Assembly (NCBI GenBank): GCA_002900995.3
Contig: CM035313.1
Span: forward strand, 3,348,001-3,412,000
Length of the DNA: 64,000 nucleotides
DNA from: Ganoderma boninense
Taxonomy: Eukaryota > Basidiomycota > Agaricomycetes > Polyporales > Polyporaceae
Direction: 5' to 3'
In this document: positions 34,271 through 45,656 of the stretch, piece by piece
How the letters are laid out: every line of letters begins with the position of its first letter
Numbering within the stretch: position 1 is the stretch's first letter
Translations under genes and position numbers: made by a program
The notes under the pieces: generated by a model
What the model was told of the DNA's origin: nothing
What the model saw: only the letters and a program-made list of their open reading frames with translations
The model's database searches: none

Positions 34271-35637
34271 ATGACTTCGCCACAAGGATTGTCGCTTGCA
34301 TCCACCATCCGCCTTTCTTCCGGTGGGTGCTCTGCCAACTTGAACCTGCTCCGCGTTCCATCTGGTCACGTACGCGCGTGCCACGCGTAGGGCACGACAT
34401 GCCCCTGTTGGGATTGGGGGTCTTCCAGAACGACGACTGCGTCCCCGCATGCCTTGCGGCCCTGCAGGACGGATACAGGTCGGTGTTCTGACATATCCTG
34501 ACTCCATTTCCGTGTACTGATGCTGTGGGCGGGTGGGGGGGGGGGGCACTCCGAAGACACATAGATACCGCGAGGTACTATCAGAACGAGGATCAAGTCG
34601 GACAAGCCGTCCGACAGAGCGGCATTCCTAGGGAGGAGATCTTCGTCAGTGAGTTCGCGACGTCCCTCCATGCAGCTATGTCCCCAAGTGCTAATGCGGA
34701 TACAGCGTCGAAGGTCTACACTCAGGACCAGGGATACGAGAGCGCAACTCGTGCCGTAGACGAATCTCTGGAGAAGTTCGGATATGGAAAGCAGCTCAAT
34801 CCCGTGCAGGAAAGATGTCCTGACTGATTCAGGGTGTATATATACCTAGACTACTTCGACCTGTACCTCATCCACAGCCCTCTTCCTGGTAAGGAGAAGC
34901 GCCTCGAGACCTGGCGCGCGCTCATCGACGCAAAGAAGGCGGGGAAAATCAAGACTATCGGGGTGTCAAACTAGTCAGTGTATTTGCATTGTATTAACAT
35001 CTGTGCCTCCCCCCCGGCCAAAAAAGACTGATGGCTCGTTACAGTGGCGCAAAACACATCGAAGAAATCCGAGCTGCCGGCCTCGAATTACCAGCCGTGA
35101 ACCAGGTCGAGGTAGCTCGACCGATGCGACCATACCACCGCTTCAGAACGCTGATTCCCAACATATCCTTCCCCAGATTCACCCCTTCTGTCAGCAGAGA
35201 CCCATCGCGCAGTACTGCAAAGAACAGGGGATCGTCGTGCAAGCGTACTCTCCGCTGGTCCAAGGGCGCCTGGACGATCCTGTGCTCCTAAGACTAGCGA
35301 AACAGGTACGCTTCAGCGATCCGACTTGCCGTTGCTTCCGCTTGACTGATGCGACACAATATTGCAGTACAACAAAGACGCAGCCCAGATTGCGATCCGC
35401 TGGTCGCTTCAGCATGGGTAAGTACGCGAGGTCTGTTGCGCATACGGAGGCGATCGGGACTAACAGCGGCGGCACGACAGCTTCGTGCCACTTCCCAAGT
35501 CGTCCCAGCCCGAACGAGTCCTGACCAATTCCCAAGTGTATGACTTCGAGCTGAGCGAGGAGGACATGGCCGCGCTGGATGCCTTGGACAGGGGCAAGGC
35601 CGGCGCGATCACCTGGAACCCCGTCGATGCGCCTTGA
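34271..35637 (+). CDS. Aldo-keto reductase 2
   Basis: Tandem paralogue of aldo-keto reductase 1. Exon 1 (MTSPQGLSLASTIRLSS) joins by a GT-AG intron to GHDMPLLGLGVFQNDD, which fixes the start at 34271. Catalytic residues lie in HIDTARYYQNEDQVGQAVRQ, VTSKVYTQDQG and YFDLYLIHSPLPGKEKRLET. Later segments are GVSNYGAKHIEEIRAAGLEL, IHPFCQQRPIAQYCKEQG and FVPLPKSSQPERVLTNSQVY, ending ITWNPVDAP. Intron positions match the paralogue. It is longer by a few residues in the YLDYFDLYL region. Intact; probably a functional duplicate with possible substrate divergence (inference). Confidence 0.9.
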
Positions 35638-36087
35638 GCGTGCAAAACACGGCCGGTGATGGTGAATGTCTTCCGCACGCGATTTTAACGCCTCAGGCCG
35701 CACATTTGTGGGGTGCAGTGTTCAAGCATTTCCGTAAAGCGCATCGCCGCCCAATTGAATGTTCTCCCTGTCGTACCCCAGCATAGTTTCATGGGGATGG
35801 AAGTATCAGGATCAGTATCAGAATGGATTCCTGGACATGCAGAACGTGGGAAGTGCACCATCCACGCGAACGCATTCTGGCACAGGTATACTGGATCCTC
35901 TTAGGCGGCCGCACTCCCGGATCTCGCACGCGTGAACTCCTCGGCCTCGTTCTACTACTAGACGATAACAGGACGCTGACGGGGATCTTCTCGGCTTGCT
36001 CGCCCATGCATACGCTCCTTGATGTAGGTGGTAACACTACTGACACTCACCGAAAACCTTCGACCAGGGACCACCGGCAAGCGACAA
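35638..36087. other. Intergenic
   Basis: Shared 3' region of aldo-keto reductase 2 and F-box copy 1, which are convergent. A short GGATCAGTATCAGAAT-like repeat is near 35810. No gene supported. Confidence 0.4.
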
Positions 36088-37951
36088 TCAAACAGGTCCC
36101 GGCGACGTCTAGATCGGGAAAACAAGTCAACGTCGAGGAGATCAGCCAAGAAAAAGAAAAAGAACCGAAGCGCACCACGAGCAGCAGCCCGTCTTCCAAC
36201 AACACGACCGTAGGGCACCGCTCGTCCCGCGGCAGCGGGACATCCCTCCGGGTGACGTCGAACGGGAACGTCGTCCGGAGCGACTCGGTGAACGCCTGCC
36301 CCGCCAGCGTCTCCTTCTCCGTGAGGTCGCGCGCGAATTCGATCCTCCCCCGCTCTTGTGCACACTTCATCGGATCTGGATCTGTGCTTGCCCACGGATG
36401 GACGTCGAACACGAGAGTCCTCAAGAACGGATTATCGAATGCGTCGCGCCGCCTCTGCGTCACCGCACACGAGCACCCCATCGCAGAGAAAAAGCAGGGG
36501 CCAGCGTCAGAGTCGAAGTGCACGATGCGCGTGCCGGCGCGTCCCCACTCGTCCCACGGGACGACACGGGGAGACGAAGACTCGCTTTGCAGAGGCCCGA
36601 GACCGTGACGTGGCTGGGACCGCGTCATGATGGTGGAGATGGGGATGAAGACTGCAAGTTGTACCCATTCGGGTTCCTCTTCGGGCACATCGACGATGTA
36701 GCGGACCATGAGCGTCAGGAGCGTCAGGTCGGGGTCGTGGCAATAGAGCGGTCTGTCGTTCGGGCTGAGGGGAGGTGGGAACTGGATGTAGCTGTGGACA
36801 AAGAGAGAGCGCGAGGAAGGGATGCTAGACCACTCAGGGAGTTGGAGAACGCATAGGGCTGTGTCGATTGTCGAGCGTGCGGATGAAATCTTGAGGTAAC
36901 GGTCGACGGGGAAGACGCGCAGCGACTCGGGGGTGACGACGACAACATGAGAGTGAGATATCAACAGACAGTGCCAATGCAAGTCGCAATGCAATTCCTA
37001 CAGACATATGGAGGGAACGGTGTTGGGGCTAGCATCCCCGGCTGACGTCAAGGGATGGACATACCCAGACGGTTATACCGGTCTTCCAGTTGATGACCCT
37101 CATCTGGCAACGTCTCCCAACGATGTGAGGTACGTTCCAGGCGATCAAGTCTCCGAAAACCTGAATCCTATCCGGGGCATCGATTCGCCAGCCTTCAGAA
37201 ACGATAGTTACTGAAATGTGACTCTGAGGCGCATTGGGATGTGGTCGTCCTTGGCTGAGCGAGTATATGCAGCACTCTACCGTCCTTCAGAACGCTGAAT
37301 GAGCGCCGACACCATGAGAGCAGTTAATAGGTTTGGACGCACGTGGTATATGCCAGGACTTTCCGCGAGAAGACCAGCAGGTCCTGGGCGACATCTATCA
37401 CGCAACTACAACTACTAGTATCGAACCCTTCCACCTGGAGCACCCGCATGCTGCGGACGATCTTCCGCTCGCCAATGCGGGGATATGTGCACGCAGGCCG
37501 CCAAAGACAGACACTACTCCCTGAGACTGTCGATACGAAACCGTTGGAGGATAGAGCTCCCAGGTAGGCAAAAGGCCGCCCTCGCAGTCGCTTGAGTGGA
37601 TGATCGCCGGCATTGAATCGGGCACGATGTTCGCGCAGGGATGTAAGGCGGTCTGTAACTGTGACGGTTGTGGACGGTGCGCCATCGATTCGACCTGCGC
37701 GCGCCAGTTCGATCTTGTATCGAATGGAGATGTCGCCCTTGATGAGACTTGCGAGGGAGCGACACATCTTCATAGCAGAGTAAATGAATGTCGCGGTCTG
37801 CGAGACATAGACATAGACGATGTAGCAGCGGGCTTACCGACTTGCAAATGATCAACTCCCTGATGTCGAACGCGAGGAGTATCGAGAGTTGAACGTCTTG
37901 CGGGAGCTGCAACAAATTGGGGGAGAATGGGGCATGGCCCGGTTCTGTCAT
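36088..37951 (-). CDS. F-box/beta-propeller-like family, copy 1
   Basis: Probable SCF adaptor of a lineage-expanded family. Exon 1: NLLQLPQDVQLSILLAFDIR (F-box). Exon 2: CRSLASLIKGDISIRYKIEL and propeller-like segments (VCLWRPACTYP, CSCVIDVAQDLLVFS). Exon 3: ECCIYSLSQGRPHPNAPQSH to INWKTGITVW. Exon 4: CLLISHSHVVVVTPESLRVF to VVLLEDGLLLV. A tiny exon 5 (36088-36108) encodes TSPGPV and the stop; reading through without splicing would stop at 36047. The tiny exon is chosen because every related copy has one in the same phase. Intact. TATA-like TATATATA at 38097-38104 is about 146 bases upstream of the start. Confidence 0.78.
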
Positions 37952-38638
37952 ACGTGGGGTGATCGTGATGGGTATCGATGCAGTTTCTGTGGAAGAGAAA
38001 GGAGTGCAAGCGAAGGGTCAGCGTCGCGAAGGGCGACGAGCAGAATGTGGGGAGGGGGAAAGAGCATGGATAGCACGTCCGTCGCATTTGCCTGCGTATA
38101 TATACTCCTACGAGGACCCGAACAGAAGGCGTCCAAACATGGGAAGAGGAATACCATTACGAGACCCCCAGATCTGGGGTATCGCCTGAGCCCACTGCGT
38201 CACTGATCAGATCCCATTAGAAAGTGCAGGAACTCACCCTAGACTGCGAAACGCCCAAAGAATTGAGGTTGAATGTGCATAATGGCTGTTTATGTAGTTG
38301 GACGTGGTGGTCGAGGGCGTTTGAGGCAGGAGTGAGGTTTTGGCTGGCAGGAGAACATGGCAACCTGGCGCCGGCATTCGGGATATCCCGGTTTAACCTC
38401 CGCATGTTGACCATGACTCTGCCGAGAGTGACTCCTCTTGAAGGAGTAGTGCTTGCCATTACTTATCTCTTCGTACTGTTATTATTTGGCATTTGCAGTC
38501 TGTGCGCGACACTGCTATGGCTCCTGGCACTGGCAGACGACAGGACCCACAACGCCGTCGGAGAACAAGGACAACAGCTCCCAAGCTAGGCATGCTTACC
38601 ACCCAGTCGGAGCCGCTTGTTTATATGCCAGGCACATA
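37952..38638. other. Intergenic, F-box copy 1 promoter
   Basis: TATATATA at 38097-38104. A + strand open frame (38224-38589) has one hydrophobic stretch but no other support, so it is not called. Confidence 0.45.
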
Positions 38639-40483
38639 TCAATCCGAAAACGTCTACAATCACACACGCAAGTCAACGACGGTAATATTCAGCCTCGGAA
38701 CCCAGGGCGGCTAGCACGCACCAGAAGCAGCAGCCCATCCTCGGCCAACACAACCGTCGGACACCGATCGTCCCTCGCCAACGGGAGATCCCTGCGCGAG
38801 ACGGCGAACGGGAAGCTCGTCTCGGCGAGCACGGACATGTCCTCGCCCTCGTCCTCGTCCGCCGCCGTGTCGCGGAGCAGCGTGTTCAGCGTGTCCGTGT
38901 TCCGTTGCGCTGCGCCCGGGCCCGAGCCTGCCCACGGGTGCACGTCGAACAGGAACACCCTCAGATGCGCGTTGCGTGACACGTCATGTCGCCTTTGCGT
39001 GACGGCACACGAGCAACCCATGGGGGAGAACTGGAAAAACGGGGCTCCAGCGCCGAGATACGCGATGCGCGTCCCCGCCGGGCCCCACTCTTTCCACGGG
39101 ACCATTGCGATGGGACAAGTCCGGTGAGGAGGAGGAGGAGGAGCGGGACACTCGGCGAGTGCGGTGATGGTCGAGACAGGGATGAACATCGCGCACTGGG
39201 CCCCTTCGGACTTGCGCGTGGGGAAGCGGACGTCGAGCGTTAGGTCCGGATCGCTGGGATGGTGTGGGCGGTCGTCGGGGGTGGGAATGGTATGTAGCTC
39301 TGGACGGTCGGCATGCTGGAGAAGTTGCCCTTGGGCCGCGCTGGGAGCATGAGTACACACCGAGCAGTGGTCATACTGGAGGGCAGGGCCGCGCTTACGC
39401 AGTGACGGTCGATGGCGTAGACGAGCAGCGCTGCAGACAGGACGGCCACGACGTGAGACTGGGATATAAGGCGACAGTGCCGCCCCAGCAGGTCGCTGCG
39501 GAGCTCCTGAAGAGACATGATGTTAGCATCCAAGGCAAGTCAGCAGTAAATCGATAGTGGAAGAAAATAACATACCCAGATGTTTACACCCGTCTTCCGG
39601 TTCACAACCTTCATCTCGCAGCATCTCGAATCGCGGTCGGTGACGTTCCAGGCAATTAAATCCCCAAGCTCATCCAAAGCCCGCAGGCTCGGCCTGTCAT
39701 CGGTATCGACGCTGCAATAAATTCGCCTTTGAGATGCGTCTGGATGTGGTGTCCCCCTTTGCCAGCGAGTACACGAAACAGCCCAAAGATCTGCCAGAGG
39801 CATCATGCATCAGCGTTTATGTGGCATACGGAGCCACAAGCGAAGTTTGCACGCACTGGGTCTCCATATTTTTCGCTGAGATGACCAGCAAGTCCTGTGC
39901 AATGTCGACCACGCAACTGCTCTTCACAAGGCCTGCCAATCCGACCTTCTCGATGTCATGGGTGAATTTGAGTTCGCCAGTGCTGGAAAAGGGAGACGCA
40001 GGCCTCCAAAGACGGACCACGTCCTCTAAAACTGTCGCGATGAATCCATTCGACAAGAGAGCACCCCAGGAACCGAACGGTTTCCCCGCACTGGAAGACG
40101 GGCAAGCAAATACTCGCCGGCGCAGAACCTCGACTGCCGTCGCAAAGAGGCCAGGCGGTCGCCAACCGTAGAGGTGACAGGGCGTCGCATCGATTCGTCC
40201 GGCGCGCGCCAGCTCGACCCTTTATCGAATCGCGACGTCCCTGTCGATAAGCATAAGCTGAGCGAGCGGCACATCTACGTAGCGGAGCGGAGACTCGGAC
40301 TGTCAGCGGCGTCGAGCCCTGTCGAGCCTTGGGCTGCAATAATAATTCTGATGAAATTGGCAGGCTTGCCTGCTTGCATATCATCAGCTGCCTGATACTG
40401 AAGGCGAGGAGGATCGAGCGCTGGACATCGTAGGGAAGCTGTAAGAGGCGCAAGGCCGATGGTGCAAGTGCTAGTTCTGTCAT
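38639..40483 (-). pseudogene. F-box/beta-propeller-like family, copy 2 (decayed)
   Basis: The same exon order as copies 1 and 3 is visible: LRLLQLPYDVQRSILLAFSI (F-box), MCRSL, RVELARAGRIDATP, LSNGFIATVLEDVVRLWRPA, DLIAWNVTDRDSR, HCRLISQSHVVAVLSAALLV and RCPTVVLAEDGLLLLV. The terminal exon (38639-38653) would give TFSD. Damage: a frame change after CRSL, a stop where others have Tyr (AIR-stop-RVELARAG), another frame change near 40090, one in the exon 3 start (AAAGGGGGACACC) and one after SYIPFPPP. With at least four frame changes and one stop I call it a pseudogene. No repaired sequence is offered. Confidence 0.82.
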
Positions 40484-41197
40484 CCGCTGTGAGGGAGGAA
40501 ATTAGGGTTGAAGGTCGAAGTCCGGGAGTGGTGTCAGGCTTCGAATCAAAATCAAACATACCAGCACAACGATGGACCCTCCAAGCGCACCTAAATGGCC
40601 GCCTGATACTGACTCTGAATGTCTGCAGTTGATAATAGTCGATCGAGGAAAACGTTTTAAAGCTCAGCAGGGCTCAAGCATTCGAGTGCTTTATCCCGGG
40701 AGATCCCGGCCTTTGTTCCCACAGTCGCGTTTTCCTCCCTCTGTTAACGACCTTGAAAGTTGACAAGATCCTCCTAATACCTAACTTTAGTTTCGTACTT
40801 ACTCGTCCGTCAGCATTCGCAACCCGCTACTGAACACAGACAGGTGGATACGAGACGAGCGCCGCCGATACCGAACTGCTTGCCACTCTCCGAGTCGATG
40901 ATATCTCCAAAACCACCATGGACCCTAAACTTTATAGTGCCACATAGGCTCGGGACGTTGAAATGCGGCTTAGCGATCAAGATCAAGCGAACGTTGGGTC
41001 GGAGCTGAGGCCTGAACTTTGCCTACAATGCGAGGGTCGTGACCGGGAAACTTGGAGATCCATGTAAGCACCATCTTCTGGTCTGGACTTCGTTTACTAC
41101 AGTCTATCACCGATCCGTCACGGATTGCATGCGCACCGCCTCCACAGGAGGGCACTTGTACACACCAAGTCCTCAGGCCTCCGCCATAGCCCGAGTC
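40484..41197. other. Intergenic between F-box copies 2 and 3
   Basis: Nothing recognised; promoter side of copy 2 and 3' flank of copy 3. Confidence 0.4.
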
Positions 41198-43122
41198 TCA
41201 AACACTAGGCGCCGTCTAGATCAGAATTAAAAACAAAAAAACCTCAAGTCAATGAAACCACGCGCCCCAAAAAAGCACACCGTAAGTAAGTACTCACCAC
41301 AAGCACCAACCCATCCTCGCCCATCACGACCATCGGGAACCTATCGTCGCGCCCCACCGGCACGTCCCTCCGCGTGACATCGACCGGGAACGTCGTCCGC
41401 ACCGACTCGGCGAACGCGTGCCCCGCGAGCGCGTCCCCCCGTGGGTCCGTCTCGCGCAGCACCTCGTTCAAGAGGCTCAGCCCGCCTGAGTCCGCGCGCT
41501 GGGGGTCCTGGGAATCCGGGGCCGCCCACCGGTGCACGTCGAAGACGAGGACGCGTAGGAACGCTCCGCCAGACACCGCGTCGCGCCGCTGCTGCACGAC
41601 CGCGCACGCGCTGCCCATCGCGGAGAACTGGCAGGGCTCGCTCGTGCCGAAGTACGCGACGTGCGTCCCCGCCGGGCCCCAGTCCTCCCACCGCACGGCG
41701 CGCTGCCGGGACCGTGCCGGGGAAGTAGTAGAATCCTGCGGGACCGCGCCGAAGTGGGCGACGAGCGTGGACACGGGGACGAACACGGCGTACTGGACGA
41801 GGTGGGGGTCGCCCTCGGGGTCCGTGACCATGTATTCGACGGCGAGCGTCAGGAGCGTCCGACGCGGGTCGCAGCGGAACAGCGGGTGGTCGTTGGTGCC
41901 TGTGCAGGGTGGGAACTGGATGTGGCCCTGCACGAGCAGGTCGTGCGCATGGCGGATGCTGTTCCACGCGGGGAGCCGGAGGACACACTGCGCGGCGCCG
42001 GTCGGCGAGAGCGGGGCGGGGCTCTTGCGGTCGGGATCGAAGGTGTAGATGAGCAGCGACTTGGAGGTGACGACCACGAGGTGGGACTCGGATATTAGGT
42101 TGCAGCGGTGCAACGAGTGCTGGTGGGACTCCTGCGGAAACACAGAGAGAGAGGGGGGTTAGCTTTCAGTGCAGAAATCATACTCGGGGATCAACGACAC
42201 ACCCAGACGGTGACTGCGGTCTTCCAGTTGATGACCTTCATGTGACAAATCTTGTCCTCCGTGTCAGGGATGTTCCACGCAATCAGATCCCCGAGGATCT
42301 GGACGCTATCCCAACACCGGAACCGCGCCGGCCACACACCCGGGCCGACGCTTGCAGAAATCCGGCTTTGAGATGCGTCGGGATGGGGTTCCCCTCGTGC
42401 AAGCGAGTATATGAAACAGTCGACCGACCTGGAATGACAACGAAACAAACATGTAGAAGAGGTCATGGTGTAGAACTTCTTCATCCAGGGTGAAATGTGG
42501 ACGTACGGGGTACCCATGATTTTCTCCGTGAAGACTAGCAAGTCCTGCGCGACATCCCCCACGCAGCTACTCGTGCCTCCGACGCCCGCCAATCCGAGCT
42601 GCTGCATGCTATGAGCGAACGTCAGTTCGCCGATGCCGGTGCCAGTGCCCGCGGGTCGCCAAAGGTGGACAACGCCCTCTGCGACCGTCGTGACAAGCCC
42701 GTTGGCCGCGAAAGCGCTTCGAGACCCGAAGGGTTTCCCATGGAGCCGCTCGAGTGGGTGGTCTCCTGCACGGCACCGAGCACGATGTTTGAGCAGAGCA
42801 GCGAGTCGGTCGACGACGGTGACGGCAGCGGAGGATGTCCCGTCCGCTCGTCCGGCACGGGCAAGCTCGATCTTGTATCGAACGGAGACGTCGTCGTCGA
42901 TGAGCTGCGAGAGCGAGCGGCACATCTGGACGGTAGAAGGCCGAGCCTATTAGCGTCTAGTTTGGTAATCTACTTAAGTATCTCAATTGAGGGTGGGCTC
43001 ACCTGCCTGCAAATGATCAACTCCCGGATACCGAAGGCGAGGAGGATGGATAGTTGGACATCTTGGGGAAGCTGTAATAAGCGGAAGGGCTCGGCTGAAG
43101 ACACAAGTTTCTGCTCTTCCAT
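41198..43122 (-). CDS. F-box/beta-propeller-like family, copy 3
   Basis: Intact member of the family. The start at 43122 gives MEEQKLVSSAEPFRLLQLPQ, then F-box DVQLSILLAFGIRELIICRQ. Exon 2: MCRSLSQLIDDDVSVRYKIE, VVHLWRPAG and CVGDVAQDLLVF. Exon 3: CFIYSLARGEPHPDASQSR and DLIAWNIPDTEDKICHMKVI, ending WKTAVTVW. Exon 4: CNLISESHLVVVTSKSLLIY, SAMGSACAVVQQRRDA, FLRVLVFDVHRWA, AESVRTTFPVDVTRRDVPVG and GEDGLVLV. The last small exon (41198-41215) gives TAPSV. Without that splice the frame would end at 41244. No catalytic motif; likely a protein-interaction propeller. Substrate unknown. Confidence 0.8.
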
Positions 43123-45656
43123 CTGTGACTGAGGACGAGATGAGGGGTGAGGGGAAGCACCTGCATATTGCGTGAATAGGGGGTGGCTACTATAGCCCTT
43201 TCCGGACTCGGAATTGATGGCCGCGCGCGTCTCTGCGCAGAAAAAATCGAAAATGCGAAAATTCATAACCACAGGTTGCGAGGCATGTGGTGCCAGGAAT
43301 CAGTGTGTAACAGTCTCAGGATTAGCCTGAAAGCATGCACGAACTTGAATCAGGAGCAGGGAGCAAGTTACTCACGAGATGGACACGCCGAATCGCCATC
43401 GGGGGGCGAACCTCATGTCTCTGCTTTGATTGGGCAGAGTTAGAGCAGGTTTTTCACTCAAAGTGACACCTAAGGTATCTCTGAAATATTATATGTCGTA
43501 TATAGTAACAATTTGGCCGCTGTGGTTGAAGAATAGCCTGTGAACCTCGACAGGTCGACTTTCCTTCGGGATAAGCGCTGGTGGGTCGCCAAGGAAGCCA
43601 TCGCGTTTGACACCATACTTACGGCCATCCTATGGCCTAAAATGTAGTTCAAAATATCCTAAATGAGCGAAAGCATTGATTTGACACTTGTAAAGCTCCA
43701 TCCCTGCTTTGTACCTCATGAATTTTCCCATTTTTCGTTTTTTTTCCGTGCGGAGACACGCGCGGCCATCAATTTCGGAAACGGCTGTAGCGCTGGATCG
43801 AGATAACGCACATACCAGACGGCCGATCACAAACTGGGAACCTCTATCAAGCCTCACTAGGCGGACAACTAGTCCTCACGTACGGCAGCGAGGATCTCGG
43901 ACAAATACGTCATACACCCCTTCATTAATGCTTTTTTACCCTTCCGTTCGGCCGGTGTCATAATTACTTAGTGACAGAAGAGGGCACGGCGCCGGCCCCG
44001 CAACTTGACCACCCGACCCGACAGATCTAGAGGTGAGGTTCAGAAGGGCCGAAGCGCACGGTAAATGATCGACATCAACCATTCCACTCCCGAGGTGGAA
44101 CCGGGGGACGATCTATAGATCTATGCTAGCAGGAGGGCTTATGTACACCGAGGCCCGAGGCTCAAACGCTCAAGCTCGAGCGGGACCGAGCCGAGCCGAG
44201 CCGAGCCGACAGCGGGACCGAGACCAAGGAAGTAAGGAACTCCGACCGTAAGGACGGAAGTGAGATGTACAAATGCAAAAAAAAAAGCCAACAACCACGA
44301 GCAGAACGCGGACGCGATGCAGGGGAGACGGGGATAGTGGGGGACGGTCACGTGTACGTATACGTGTGGGAAAGGCGTACATAGCAGGAATCCGGCGTGT
44401 ACCAATGTCCGGCGGGGTCGGGCGCGCGAGCTAGCGTGCGTGTGTGTGGGTGGGTGGGTCGGTGCGCATGTATGTGTGTACGTGCGGGTATATATCCGAT
44501 CGCGATAGAAATACAATCCTGATGTGGATAGGAGCGGCACAAGCGAGACGGCAGAGCTGGGGAGACGATGAGGATGAGATAGACGCGAGATGGGATGGGC
44601 GATTCAGATGATGGTGATGATGTGATGGAGACAGAGGGACGCGATTCAGATGGCGGGGGATCAGGATACACGATGCGTCAGATCTGGGGAAGACAGAGAC
44701 AGAGACAGAGACAGAGACAAACAGAGACGGAGATGGAGACAGGGAGATGATAGTGGCACAACTGCGAGTATGGGACACGGCGATGAAGGGGTGGGATGGG
44801 GTGGCGATGATATGTATGGACGTGGTCGTAGATGTAGATGCAGATGTAGATGTAGTGGATCGACGCCGAGAGCTCGACAGCAAAAAGCACAGGGGCACAG
44901 AACACAAAAACAAGATGCGAGATGCGCAGAGAGTCCGGAGGAGCGGAACAAGACACGAGGCGGCGTGCGTACAGCAAGCAAGCAAAACACAACAACGCAC
45001 AGAAAAAACGGATATGAACGGAGACGAGGGGATCGGACCCTGGAACGGACACGGAACCGTGGTGAGACGGCACTGAGATGGCACGGGATGGGATGGGAGA
45101 GGGAGAAGGTGGGAGCGACGGAAGAATAATAACCAGGAAGTTGGAACTCAGGGAGGCAGGTTCTGAATATGCGAATACGGGATAAATAGCGTAAGATATG
45201 AGATATGTATATGCGTGGTGTACGTACACGGCGGCGGGCCCAGCCCCCCACTCCCCCACTCCAACCCCGACGAACGAATAGAGAGGTGCGCGCGCGAGGA
45301 GAGGAACGAGGGACGAGGGACAGAAGCCGCGCCACATCGGCACATCGGCGAATCGGAATCGGGGGGCGAATGGGCGAAGGTGGTGCTTGAAGTGCGCGCA
45401 GGGGAGGGGGATGGGAGCGGACACGGACGCGGACACGGACGATCGCTGTATGTAGGTGTGACGGGGGAGGCCCGGGTAACCAAGCGCAGCCCAGAGGTAT
45501 CCACGGAGCCCAGGCCGCGAGGCGTTCCAAGCATCCGAGTCCAAGTCCGAGATCCAAGACTCCCACTCCCATGTCGAGGGCCGGCCGACGCCAAGAGAAA
45601 CTGACACGGAAGGCACGGGTCATCAGGCATCAAGCGTCAAGCGTCAGGCGTCAGGC
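43123..45656. other. Long gene-free, low-complexity region
   Basis: About 2.5 kb. GAGCC repeats lie near 44192-44218. Purine-rich simple sequence on + (pyrimidine-rich on -) runs from about 44500 to 45100, including a CAGAGA-type tract. Long open frames on the - strand here are Ser/Leu/Arg/Pro-rich artefacts of composition. It may include the 3' untranslated region of the - strand gene at 45657. Confidence 0.5.
44692..44728. repeat. Hexanucleotide simple repeat (GACAGA)n
   Basis: Imperfect tandem GACAGA units, with smaller related runs downstream. Confidence 0.9.

Noticed and set aside
38224..38589. Open frame with a hydrophobic helix
   Set aside because: Single short frame in a promoter region, with no paralogue, signal or splice context.
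44661..45623. 320-residue - strand open frame
   Set aside because: Low-complexity Ser/Leu/Arg/Pro composition driven by pyrimidine-rich sequence; no domain, no splice signals, no homologue in the window.
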